Below, piece by piece: positions 32,100-43,497 of a stretch of DNA of 64,000 nt (position 1 is the first letter of the stretch; each line of letters begins with the position of its first letter). Made by a program: the position numbers and the translations under genes. A model generated the notes under the pieces. That model saw nothing but the letters and a program-made list of their open reading frames with translations. It was not told where the DNA came from and searched no databases. The stretch is from Cryptomeria japonica (Eukaryota > Streptophyta > Pinopsida > Cupressales > Cupressaceae): contig NC_081406.1 of the NCBI RefSeq assembly GCF_030272615.1, positions 186,820,270 to 186,884,269 on the forward strand, read 5' to 3'.

Positions 32100-34962
32100 A
32101 TGAGATCAATGGCTCGACCAGGTCAAAATCTTCATTTGAAAAATTTGGTCTCGGTGGCCTTATATTTGATCATCATGGCAGTTGAAGCCCAGTTAATCAC
32201 ATCAAGTAACAGATATCTTAGGGCCTCTACAATATCTCTGGCTGCTACTCAGGGTAGTAATGGAAGAAGTTTTGACGTACAAAATTATGGTGCAGTGGGT
32301 GATGGAGAGCACGACGATACTGAGGTCCTCTTATCATTTATCCTCTTGTTACTAACATTAAGATCTTATTTACTGCCACTTTAACAGTTTCTATCTTGAG
32401 TAACAGAAAATTTACATCTTATTATTAAGGACTCCAAAATCATATGTCTTATTAGAATTCTAATGGTTTTCAGGCGTTTACTCGTGTATGGAATGATGCT
32501 TGTAAAGCGTCGTCTGCAACTTTGAATGTGCCAGGTGGCAAGACTTTTCTGGTTAACAATCTAAATTTCCAGGGACCGTGTCAGCCTGGTTTCACATTTC
32601 AGGTCTAAAATTTGAACATAACCCTAAAGGATTCAAAAACAATGGATTTAATACATCTCATTTTGTCGAAAAATTGTATAGTTCTATGCTATTTGTATTT
32701 GTAGTAAGAATAGTAATCCTTCTTCAAAGTTTACCATACTCTAGATTAATTCTATGTTTGATCCTCATTCTGAAAATTTGTGCACTGATTCGAGAACATG
32801 GTAGTAACTCAAGACAAATTTTTATTTTTTATTTTACTAGGTCGATGGAACTATTGTTGCACCAGAAAATCCGAGCAGCTGGAAGAGCACATTTGTGTGG
32901 TTGTTGTTCGAGCATCTTCAGCAATTTACATTGACAGGGAAGGGCACTATTGACGGAAAAGGAAGTAATTGGTGGGGTAAACATAAAAGTAGACCAACGG
33001 TTAGTAACCATTTACACTACTGAACTTCTCTCAGTGTTTCTAGTTTCTGATACAGAATATATGTATAATTCTACCTAAACTAGAACCTTAATATATGTAA
33101 AATTTTACCTAAACCGGCACAGTAAGGTTCTAGTTTGAATTTTCAAACAGAATTTGCAGACTAATGAGGAAAAATTAATAAAACCTGTAAAAACAGAGTT
33201 TTTTTTTAATTAGCTTACAATAAAGCAAGCAACGGCAGTTTTTCAATACACATGAATAAAACAGAAAGCAGGGAGTATCTTCCATAAAGCATGAATAAAA
33301 ATAGGTCCGTAAAGCATGGGAAAAAACTACTTACATGCGCTAAAATTACAGATGCATATCATATGACTTTCCTTTTTCCACAGGCCATTCAATTCAATGA
33401 TGTGAAAGGGAGTGCACTGAGTGGACTGAAGGTGACAAACAGTCCTCAATTTCATGTCACATTGACAAATTGTGACAGTGTCCAGATCGTGGGTATTACC
33501 ATTCAGGCACCAGAAAGCAGCCCAAACACTGATGGAATTGATACGTTCCAATCCACAAACATAGTCATAAAAGATTCCACTATTGGAACAGGTAAAGGAA
33601 TGAGGAATGTGGCAAATATTTTCATTTTCAGATTTTGTTTTAAATAAAACAGTTTGAATTTCCAAGGATGAATTGTCTTACTGATAAATATTTTGGATCA
33701 TAAATAGTTTGGATTATATTTCATGATTCATCAGTAACATTCTTTGGTTATTAGAGTACACATCCTTGTCTTACTGATAAATATTTTGGATCATAAATAG
33801 TTTGGATTATATTTCATGATTCATCAGTAACATTCTTTGGTTATTAGAGTACACTCTATGATACATCGATGATGTTATTTGATTACAAGTTAAAAAACTG
33901 ATAAAAGAAAAATGGATGTGACTATTATAATTAAAAAAATTATATCATAGATTAATTATGAACTGAGATTTTTTCTTTTATTCTTAAATATACTATTAAA
34001 TAGCAGAGATTTTATGTGAATAGAGACATATGAGTACATGGAAGTTTGATGACTGCAGGAGATGACTGTGTGGGGATAGGTGATGGGTCTTCAAATATTA
34101 ACATCAATGATATCACATGCGGTCCAGGCCATGGAATAAGGTGATTAACGCTCTAAATAAACACAAATCCCTTAACAGCTAATAATAATTTATGTCTGTC
34201 TAAATATGTTAGGCATGAGAAATTCTTTATATTATTTGTATAATTTTGCAGCATTGGAAGTCTTGGAAGAGGAAACACGAAAGCAGATGTCCATTCGGTT
34301 CACGTGAACGGCGCCAAGTTGACATCAACAACGAATGGATTAAGAATCAAGACATGGCCGGTATAATAATTATTTCAATAATCTCAAATTGAATCATTGC
34401 TATTTTAAAAATAACAAAAAGAAAAACGCTTCTGTATTTATTTTTATTTTCATGGGATTTTCAACAGATTACACTATTTGAAATGTTCATTGACAAACTG
34501 TCTATGATATAACAGGGGGGTTCTGGCTTGGCAAGTGATATAACATATGAAAATGTCCAGATGGAAGGCGTAAGCAACCCAATAATAATTAACCAATTCT
34601 ACTGTGACACAGGTGACACTGGGTCTGGTTGCAAGTCTCAGGTAGACATCTGATCTAAATCCTTAATTAAACTCAGTTTTTGCTTTCAATACAACTGAGA
34701 TCTGATTCGGAGTTCACCTTTTCATTTGATGTAGGGTTCTGCTGTGAAAATCAGTAATGTAGAATACAGTAATATCAGGGGTACATCAGCAACAGAAGAC
34801 GGAATCACATTGTCGTGCAGCCAAAACGGATCTTGCACGGGCATAACAATGCAGAATATAGATTTGGTAACTGGCTCAGGGGCGCAAGCCGCTTGTAATG
34901 CCCAAAACGTAGAGGGTGAAAATTCGATTCCTTCACGTTGTCTGGGTAACAATGGCCAATGA
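32100..34962 (+). CDS. Polygalacturonase, 8 exons, apparently intact
   Basis: This is a glycoside hydrolase family 28 pectinase that hydrolyses alpha-1,4 bonds of homogalacturonan in the cell wall. Exons are 32100-32324, 32474-32602, 32841-32999, 33384-33591, 34059-34140, 34252-34360, 34516-34641 and 34735-34962. All introns are GT-AG. The 1,266-nt coding sequence gives 421 residues with no internal stop. A hydrophobic signal peptide (LVSVALYLIIMAVEA) ends near residue 30. All four family motifs are present: NTD (219-221), GDDC (241-244), GHG (264-266) and RIK (299-301). A second in-frame ATG at 32109 has the better context and could be the true start. By recall it most resembles the conifer pollen group containing Cry j 2. 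It lacks that protein's C-terminal extension and a cysteine-containing loop after the GSNWW region. Exo or endo mode cannot be told. Confidence 0.92.
33673..33854. repeat. Perfect tandem duplication in intron 4
   Basis: A 93-base period starts TTGTCTTACTGATAAATA at 33673 and again at 33766. The copies show no difference I can see over about 89 bases. It lies wholly inside intron 4 and leaves the splice sites untouched. Confidence 0.92.
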
Positions 34963-35590
34963 TATAACAGAGCTATGAAGCTGTGTCTAATGTAGTAACC
35001 TCTTTCTTAAATCCCTGAAAAATAATGTAGTCTTCAGAACAGTTAGCAATTAACAAGTTGGATCTCCGCTGATGGAAAATGCCATTGGTTTTAATATTTT
35101 TCTTGTCGTTTCTTTTCCAAAGATAATGGAAATGGGAATGTACCTAAATATTTTTTAGTTAAACTTAAATGTTCGAGTACACTCATTTCCATGACAAATC
35201 TTAATTTAAAAATAATTAAATTTATTTCGCAAATTTTTTCACATTATTAAAAAGTTCTCCACAGAATTATTGATTGATATATAAAAACAAGACAACCTTT
35301 TTGGGAAGCATCGATTTGTTCTAAAAATTAAAAGAATGGAATTAACAAATTCTTCGTATGGGAAAGAAACTGTTTACTTGGGAAAATTTGTCATGATTTG
35401 ACTCATCAATCAAACTATATGGATTAGAAACATTCTTTGAAGGGGAGAAAGAAAGCTAAATTGCCGCAAACAGTAAGAAATAACAGAACATAAAAACAAG
35501 TGACGGTTTATATTAATGCTTTTTGCCAAAGCAAAGCTGTCAGTGATCTCTTTTTCATTATACATTCATAAGAACAGAGTATTCATGTCT
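34963..35590 (+). other. Polygalacturonase 3' region, no gene
   Basis: AT-rich sequence after the stop codon should contain the 3' untranslated region. AATAATG near 35021 is the nearest polyadenylation-like signal, but it is weak. Nothing else is recognised up to the copia fragment. Confidence 0.5.
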
Positions 35591-35806
35591 TGTTAAAAAA
35601 AGAGAGTATTTTCATTACATTCCCTTTCAAAACAAATTTTTATCCAAGGCTATAGAAGAAGCTTCCAGAAAATGTGCCAAAAAATGGACAATTCTAGGTT
35701 CATGGAAGAGTATAAAAGAAGAAATAAATGTGGTGTTTGGAGTAGATGAACGAAATGTAGTAAGGGAAATTAAATGTGCATAGCTGGAAGTCCACATATG
35801 CCAACA
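35591..35806 (-). repeat. Probable short copia 3' LTR
   Basis: The element strand starts TGTTGGCATATGTGGAC just after a purine-rich ATTAAGGGGTAT and ends TTTTTTTAACA, about 216 bases. TG/CA ends and the position next to the end of the coding region support it. No second LTR is present for comparison. Confidence 0.55.
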
Positions 35807-35819
35807 ATACCCCTTAATC

Positions 35820-36844
35820 TTCGCTATCGTGTATATCTGCAATACCAATTTCTTCCCAATGATGATCAGAAACATTACCAATTTCTTCCCAATGATGCTC
35901 AGAAACATTCTTTGCAAGCGGCTTTGTGAAAATATCTGCTAGTTGTTCTTCTGACCCGCAAAATCAAATATATATTTCAACATTATTCATCAATTTTAGA
36001 ATATAATGATATCTTGTATCAATATGCTTTCTTCATTTATGATAGACATGATGTTTAGATAAAGAAATTGCTTAATTATTATGACAATAGTTTTTTGTAG
36101 GTTCTTCTTGTGGATGCCTCAAATTTGAAAGTACTCTTCTCATCCATAGTGCTTGACAAGCTTCTGATGTGGTTGCAACATATTCCGCTTCAGTTGATGA
36201 GAGTGTCACAATTGGTTGTTTCTTTGATGCCCAAGAGATAGCACCCGATCCTAGATGAAAGATATATCTTGAATTGCTTTTTCTATCATCCATGCTACCT
36301 CCCCAGTCGCTCTCCATATATCCAATCAATTTGTAATCATCTGAAGATGTATACAAAATTCCAAAGCTCTTTATTCCAACAATATACCTTAAAACTCTTT
36401 TTTCCAACTTTCCAACATGATTCCATTGGTTTGTCCATAAGAATCTAGAAATGAGACTAACCCCATACATGATATCTGGTCTTATGACGGTTAAAGACAT
36501 GAGGCTTCCAACTATTCTTTTGAATAAGGTTGAATCAATACTCAGACTTTTGTCATCCTTGCTAAGTTTTAAACCCAATGCAACTGGTTTAGGGATTGGT
36601 TTCACATTTGTCATCTTAAATCTCTTCAATAAATCATTAGTATATCTCTATTTACATTGACATATAAAAATACCTTGATCATTTTGACTTACCTCTATCC
36701 CAAGAAAATATCTCATGAGCCCCATCAAATTCTCTTTCCATGGCTGCCTTGAATGAGTTAATTGACATGTTACTTGTGAGTATCAAATCATCTACATGCA
36801 AACAACTATCAATATTTCCCTTTCATCATTCACTTTGACATACA
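35820..36844 (-). pseudogene. copia RT end, RNase H and Pol tail
   Basis: Near 36790 the RT active-site block reads LHVDDLILTSN. The frame 36629-36072 is a long RNase H segment: GSLMSLTVIRPDIMYGVSL, SDWGGSMDDRKSNSRYIF, GAISWASKKQPIVTLSSTEA and QALWMRRVL, with the STEAEY motif intact. After a break, EQLADIFTKPLAKNVSEH gives the Pol terminus. A 33-base (11-codon) tandem duplication follows at 35844-35909. Stops occur upstream, and the fragment lacks gag, protease and integrase. Confidence 0.92.
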
Positions 36845-38796
36845 GGAAACACGAAAGCAGATGTACAGAGGCTTTTTAGTTTACACATTGCCTATGCATA
36901 ATCATTTATTGAATGCATTGGAATGTTTAGCACCTTCTTATTATTATAATGGTGTTTCCTTCAACTTTATTATTTTGTATACAATACAATTACTAGATAT
37001 ATAAATATTGACCAAGACATTCAAATAACTAAGAAACCATGCATTATAACTATTTAGAAATACATGAAAGTCTTTAAAGGTGTGTGTGCGTGCATGCATG
37101 CATGTGTGTGCTCTTGCATGCTTGTGTGATCTTGGGAATTAAAAACACCACTTATTCATTTATAGGGAGATTTTCTATGGATTTGATCACTCTAGAAGAT
37201 GACATCAATTTTAGTGTTGCAATGGAGTATAGATAGTGAGAGGTGAATCAAAAGGCACATCTCTTGGAAGCTATAGCTTTGTCATTCAAGTTAAGCCCCC
37301 AAGAACTTTACACCTTGGGGAACTAATATTGTTTCACTTTAAAATCATAGATTAGGCCTAACATGTCCTTTTGGCATATAGATGATTCTCCTAGAAGCTT
37401 GTATAACCTAGCTCAAGTCCTTCAACTAAGTTTTAATGTAGTTCAAGGGATGCATATCATACCTCGAAGTTACTCACAATGTACATCCACGTGGTGAGAT
37501 AAAAATAATTAAGATAAATCCTAAATGGCCACCATTGGTAAGGGCTACGATATGTACACAACTACCCCTATTGTCCATTCATAGGTAAATATATTAATAT
37601 TTGGGTTGTTGGTCCACACTAAGAGTTACTCCCACTCGATTAATTTTAGGATGGTTGGTGTTTCCATTTATTTCTTTATTGTTAGATTAGAACCTCCCCA
37701 CTTGAAAATAGTGAGACCTCATCTTGTAAGCCTTAGAATTTTTTATTTTCCACCTCTTTCTTAGTGTAAGTTTGCAAAAATTTAAAAATCTAAAAAAACT
37801 AAAAAACACAAAACCAAAAAAGAGTTTGATTTCTTATCTTTACCTCTTGCTAGGGTTTAGAATTCAACCATCATCCAAAAGTTCACAAATATATGGAGCT
37901 AACAAAAATAATTGACTCATAACTCATACAAGCCAAGCCAAAACTCATCATCAAAATAAGGCCAAAGATTATGATCAAGGTTGGTATTGAAACAAGTCTC
38001 ATATCATCCAATGAGGAAAATGTAGATTCAAGAAATCATATTTTCTAGGAAGGCGTAGCTATATAACAATGAGCACTAAAAACACATTCTTAACCATCAA
38101 GTAGTGTCCCTCCATTGTAGAAAACCTTTTAGAGGAAGTAGTCGTACAATCAAGGCCTTGCCAAGGAGGCAACTACAGAATAGTTCTTAAAAAGGAAAAT
38201 GAGAGTGTCAATGAATAAATAGGTTACCATGTGGTAGGATCTATCTAACGAAATAACAAGGTCATCCAAAACCACTATGGGATAGGCTATCATGTTGCCT
38301 CATCATCATAGATGCCACCCACCATTAGGTGGAGTTTTTTTCGATCATAAATTAGTGGTGGTGATGATCTAGAGGAGGAAAATTGGAAAAATACAAAGGG
38401 GCAATAGTGAGCCTAAGAGGAAGTCCAAGAAGGAAAAGGAGTAGTAATAAGAATAGTGAAAGGTTAACACATAATACACACAAATAGTTACCACTTTAGT
38501 TGTACTATTCCTTGCCCCTCTCCTTCTCATTTTTTAGTACAACCCCATCCTTCTCCATAAATTCACATTTACTCCTCTTCCCTATTCAATTCTATCCTTA
38601 TGTCTTAATTTTATTATATGCATTTCCCCCTTCTCCAATCCCTCTCTTCAAACCATAGGTTCCCATCTAAAAAATATCTCAAGTTCCCTCGTGGTAACCC
38701 TTTATACAACCAACTCAAACTCTAATTCCCTTAGTGTTTTCATCCATAACATCCCCTCCAAATAGGAAATAATTTTGTTCCCTAACTCCCTCTGGT
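36845..38796. other. Intergenic, no gene seen
   Basis: No open frame or transposon motif is recognised. A TG/CATG alternating purine-pyrimidine tract lies at 37080-37128. The first 20 bases repeat a piece of polygalacturonase exon 6. The stretch 37850-38760 is A-rich and open-frame-poor. Confidence 0.6.
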
Positions 38797-39858
38797 TGGT
38801 GTGATGCTAAAAATGTGTGTCAAATAGGAATAAGCATGCACATAAATGAGACAATAAAACATAAATGGAAAGCAAATTTAAAAATACAAAATGAAACCAA
38901 ACCATAAGCCTTCCTTGAGATGTCCCATTTTCTTCTATTCTTGAGGACCTTGAAGGTGTTGTATTTTTTGGCTCTCAGCGGAGCAATGACCTCCAAAGTG
39001 GCAACTCAAGAGTTGAGTAGCTACTTCATGATTGATTGTGTAAATGGTATGAAATGCATGATCTAAGAAACTAGATTAATATGCTATGATTAATCCCAAA
39101 TGCTAATTACTAGATGATTGAAATGCAAATTTCCTATAGTAATGATGCTAAAACTATGAATGAAAGGGATCCTTATTTCAATCCAAAATGAGGAGTATTT
39201 ATAGGAATTCCAAGGCCAAAGCTGAGGTGGCAGGAATCGACGACCCATATTTGTTCTGAAGATATCAAGGTCCAAGATTGAGGATGTTGGAGAAGAGGTT
39301 GAAGGAAGGGACACTTGTCATCTCTATGGTGACAAGTGTCAAGGAGCCTTGCTCATGAGAGGGAAAGTGTCCAAGGGAGGAGACATGTGGTGAAAGTGCC
39401 ATGTGTCTCAAGGGGAGAATATCCAACCCATAAGAGGTTAGGATAAAAGAGGTTATGATGTGCAAGAGGATAGGGTTAGTTAGACCCTGGGATTAGATAG
39501 AATGGGTTAGGTTAGGGGATGGTTAGGTCAGGTGGTTAAAATTTAGGAGCCATGTGCTCATTTGAATTTATAAATTTAAATAATTAGAAAATGGCAATTA
39601 ATCTCAACAAACTTGAGTTTGTTAATTTTAATTAGGGATTAGAAGAATTGATTTTAAATGGGGGAGGATTAATTAATAAAAAATGGATATGAAATGAACT
39701 ATATAAATAAATCATGTAGATTTATTTACTAGTAGATAAATAAGGGAATTAATCAAATTTTCTTGTGAATTCAATTAATTGGGAAGGGGGATTAATTAAA
39801 TAACTATGTATTTAATCAATTATCTTCAGACCATTTTTAGGTGTATACATTTTGCCCC
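38797..39858 (-). repeat. gypsy 3' LTR
   Basis: The element strand starts TGTATACACCTAAAAATG and ends at TTTTTAGCATCACA, about 1,062 bases. Just inside, the minus strand is purine-rich (CAAAGAGGGGCAAAA), the expected polypurine tract. It aligns end to end with 12385-13419. Confidence 0.87.
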
Positions 39859-40682
39859 TCTTTGAAGCAATGTGTGATGACGTGTTGGGTCAAAGAAAAC
39901 TTGATTGATGATGTTGCTGATATTGATTTTGATAGGACACATTGTTGATTTTGATTTTGATGCGGATTTAGTTTCGATATGATACTAATTCGATTTGAGA
40001 TGATAAATCTCGATATGATGCAGATTTGATGCGGTTTTTATTTTGAGACGATAGATCATGATATGGTGCCCCAAGCGCTGACTTATAGATTTCAATACGA
40101 GGATGCCCGCTTGGGAGATGAATTGGACAATTTTTCAACATTTTTGAATTTTTTGCGATTTTTTAATTTTTTGAGAGTTTTGAAATTTTTATGATTTTTA
40201 GATTTTTAATGATTTTTAGATATTTTCAGAGTTGATCCGATTCATTTCCTGATAAGAAATTTGAAAACGCTGCCCTGCTAGGTTGATTAGTTGATTAGAT
40301 GATTGAAAATAATGAATAAAAATACCACCAAAATGCCCCACTTTGAGTTTAAAAAGGTGAATTCCTACTTGAGTTGGTTGAAAAACTTGCTCTGGAGGAA
40401 GGAATGGTGATCCCCATCCCGTGTCGATAGCTAATATACTCTTGACCCAAATACTATTGTGAGCACAAACGGACCTAACTGGTTTTGTTCAAACTTTCCT
40501 TTCTTTTCTCGATCTGACTGGTTTTGTGGATTTTCCTTTAGTACTAGTTCTCCAACTTGAAACGCTCGTGGTTTGACCTTGTGATTATAAATTCAACACA
40601 TTCTTTTTTGATATACCTTCAAATGATCAAAGGCATTTTTTCTTCGTTCATGGATCAATTCTAACTATTGCAATCTAGATAC
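39859..40682 (-). other. gypsy 3' spacer, non-coding
   Basis: This is AT-rich with repeated TTTTTGAATTTTTTGCGATTTT-like phrases near 40140-40230 and GATATGATG/GATTTGATG phrases before them. No frame is present. Such spacers between integrase and 3' LTR are common in Tat elements. Confidence 0.6.
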
Positions 40683-41500
40683 TCATTGTTCTTCATCTGG
40701 GATAAGGCCTTTTAATGATACTCGTAGAGAAGGTATCTCTACTTCTATTGGCAGTATTGTTTTTGATCCATAGACAAGAGAGAAAGGTGTGGCATCTGTT
40801 GGTTTACGGATATTGGTATGGTAGGCCCATAGAGTAGGGTTCAATTGAATATGCCAATCTCTGCCAGCATCATTCGCTGTCTTTTTGAGAATTTTTAAAA
40901 TAGTTTTATTTGATGCTTCTGCTTGCCCATTCCCTTGTGGATAGTAGGGTGTGGAAAATATGTGTTGGATCTTGAATTTATCACATAGCTCTTGTACATC
41001 CTGGTTCTTGAATGGTCGCCCATTATCAGTGATAATGGTCATGGGTATTCCATAGCGACATATGATGTAGTTCAAGATAAAAGCAACAATTTATTTTCCA
41101 GTGATATTTGTGAGAGGTACTGCCTCAATCCATTTTGTAAAATATTCTGTAGCTACAAGGATGAATTTGTGACCATTGGATGAAGGAGGATTTATCTTTC
41201 CTAATAGATCCAAACCCCATTGGCAGAACGACCAAGATGTTGCCAAAGCATGAAGCTCTTGTGCTGTTGCATGAATTAAATTTCCATGGATCTAACATTG
41301 TTTGCATGTTTTAGCTATTTGAAAAGAATATCGTTCCATAGTTGGCCATAATAGCCCAAGCGTATGAGTTTTTTTGAAAGGGTAAGACCACTTGAATGAG
41401 TGCAACAAATACCATTATGGACTTCATTTAAGGCCTTCTCAGATTATTATTTCTTGAGACATTTTAAAAGAGTACTGTCCAGACCTCATTTAAACAGGGT
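40683..41500 (-). pseudogene. gypsy integrase
   Basis: The frame 41075-40683 holds YGIPMTIITDNGRPFKNQD, HIFSTPYYPQGNGQAEASNK and WAYHTNIRKPTDATPFSLVY, the integrase core with the second aspartate (TDNG) and the glutamate (GQAEASNK). Upstream, through stops, CKQC, WGLDLLGKINPPSSNGHKF (first aspartate) and TEYFTKWIEAVPLTNITGK can be read. The catalytic triad therefore survives, but the gene is interrupted, for example by a TAA after ITGK. Its role would be cDNA insertion. Confidence 0.93.
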
Positions 41501-41799
41501 ATCCGCAACAAGAGTATAATGGGAGGATTGGCAGATGAAATTTCTCTTTTGATTTTTTGACAAGTCGAGAGGGAGGGTGTTATCTTTCAGGTATGTATAA
41601 ATTTTTCCATAGCGGGAGGAATCATGCCCAACAAGGTGACAGATAGTTTGGGAATCAGGACAATTATGAGTAGGTTAAAACAACTTTTCCACCAGAAATT
41701 CGTAACGCTCCTGATTTTCCTATGTCTAAAGTAGAGAAGCAAGTGTTGCCATGGCATTTGCTGCTTTGTTATCATTCCTCAGAATCTGCTCAAAATTTA

Positions 41800-42489
41800 T
41801 TTCGACAAAGTATTTCTTGACATCATCAACCATTTTCTTATAAGGCATTAGCTTTTCATCCTTTGTTTGATAATCATCATTGATTTGATTGATGACGAGT
41901 TGAGAGTCTCCAAAGACTTGAAGTTGTGTAATGTTTCATTCTATGGCCATCTTTATTCCTATGACCAAAGTTGCATATTCTGTTGTATTATTGGTGCATG
42001 GAAAACTTAATTTATACGCCTTTGGAATTATATGACCTTGTGGAATGATGAATATTATGCCTACTCCTGATCCATGCTGTGTATATGAACCATCAAAGTA
42101 CAATTGCCATGTCTTTGTGGTGACCGTAAGGATATAAGAATGTAAAAATTTAATGTGTAAAGGACAATCATCTTGAAGCGGTGCCTCTGCTAGTTGGTCT
42201 ACAATGACTTGCCCTTTGATAGATTTTCTGTCTACATACTCAATATCAAAATCACTCAGGATCATGATCCATTTTTCTATCTTCCTGTTAATGTCGCCTT
42301 GCTGAGCAAATACTTCGATGGATCGATTTTAGCAATCAACTTAATAGAGTGAGATAGGAGATAGCGTTTCAATTTTTGAGAAGAAAACACTACTGCCAAG
42401 CATGCTTTTTCTGTTGATGAATAATTGAGCTCATATCCCACTAATGTTCTGCTGATGTAGTAGATAGCTTGTTCTTTTCCTTCATTATC
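41800..42489 (-). pseudogene. gypsy RNase H and additional RNase H
   Basis: Directly after RT, separated by a TAG, comes EQAIYYISRTLVGYELNYSS and KACLAVVFSSQKLKRYLL, the ordinary gypsy RNase H. The frame 42265-41936 then gives DFDIEYVDRKSIKGQVIVDQ and a second RNase H, WQLYFDGSYTQHGSGVGII, with FPCTNNTTEYATLVIGIK. The DGS opening and TTEY block are those of the archaeal-type RNase H acquired by Tat elements. Both are broken. Confidence 0.88.
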
Positions 42490-43497
42490 CTATTGTGCGA
42501 GCAGAACTCCTAATGATACTTCGGTGGCTGATACATATAGTAACAATAACTTTCCTTGAATTGATGGCATTAGGACTAGTGGTTGCATGAGATATTCTTT
42601 GATTTTGTTGAATGCTTCTTCACATTGATTATCCCATTTGAAATGGACATTCTTGTGCATCAGATGAGTAAATGGTTGACATTTATCTGCTAACTGAGCA
42701 AGAAAACTTCTGATCGAATGTAGTCTTCCTTGGAGTGGTTTGAGTTGATTGATATTTCTGGGAGATGCCATTTCCATGATTGCTTTGACGTTGGCTGGAT
42801 CTACTTTGATACCCCTAGCTGAAACAATATATCCCAATAGCTTATTTGAAGCAACACCAAAGGCATATTTCTTAGGATTGAGCCTTAGCTTGTACTGTTC
42901 TAATCGGTCAAAGATCTTTTCTAGTATTTCCAGATGTTCTTCTCTATTGTATGATTTTGTCAATATATTGTCCACATAGTCTTCCATGAATGTATGCATC
43001 ATGTCATGGAATATCGTTGTCATGGCTCTCTGATATGGAGCATCTACATTCTTTAGTCCAAATGGCATGACGTTCTAGCAGAAAGTACCCCATGGACATG
43101 TGAAAGTTGTATTTTATTGATCTTCAGGTGCTATTTTAATCTGATTGTATCCTGAGAAACCATCCATTAGAGAAAACATGGAGTGTCTAACAGTTAAATC
43201 CACAATGATGTCAATAATAGGCAAAGGAAAGTCATCCTTTGGACATACATTATTAAGATCTCTGACGTCTATGCATACTCTGATACTTTTGTCCAGTTTA
43301 GAAATAGGAACTATGTTTGATACCCATTGAGGATATGCTACAGGTCTGATGAATCCCACGTCCAGTAATTTCTTTAGTTCTGCTTTGACAAGAAGAGCAA
43401 TATGAAGATGCATTTTCCTTAATTTCTGTTTAACTGGTTTGGCCCCTAGACTGACATTTAAGTGATGTATAATAAGCTCTGGGTCCAACCCTAGCAT
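42490..43497 (-). pseudogene. gypsy reverse transcriptase
   Basis: The frames 43497-43114 and 43068-42490 cover RT. Motifs include KPVKQKLRKMHLHIALLVKA, IRPVAYPQWVSNIVPISKLD, RVCIDVRDLNNVCPKDDFPL and FSLMDGFSGYNQIKIAPEDQ. The active site follows as EDYVDNILTKS, then KYAFGVASNKLLGYIVSARG and FKWDNQCEEAFNKIKEYL. Gypsy RTs have YVDD; here the second catalytic aspartate is asparagine. A short gap with a stop separates the two frames. Confidence 0.94.

Larger units (their letters stand above)
35591..36844 (-). mobile_element. Truncated copia element, 3' end only
   Basis: This minus-strand fragment holds the end of RT, RNase H, the C-terminal tail and probably a short 3' LTR (35591-35806). It is cut sharply at about 36844, where sequence unrelated to copia begins. 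Its proteins differ from those of the element at 3332-10490, so it is another lineage with a short LTR. Confidence 0.88.

Noticed and set aside
32829-33665. Minus-strand frames across the polygalacturonase exons
   Set aside because: Antisense shadows of exons 3 and 4, which carry the real domain motifs.
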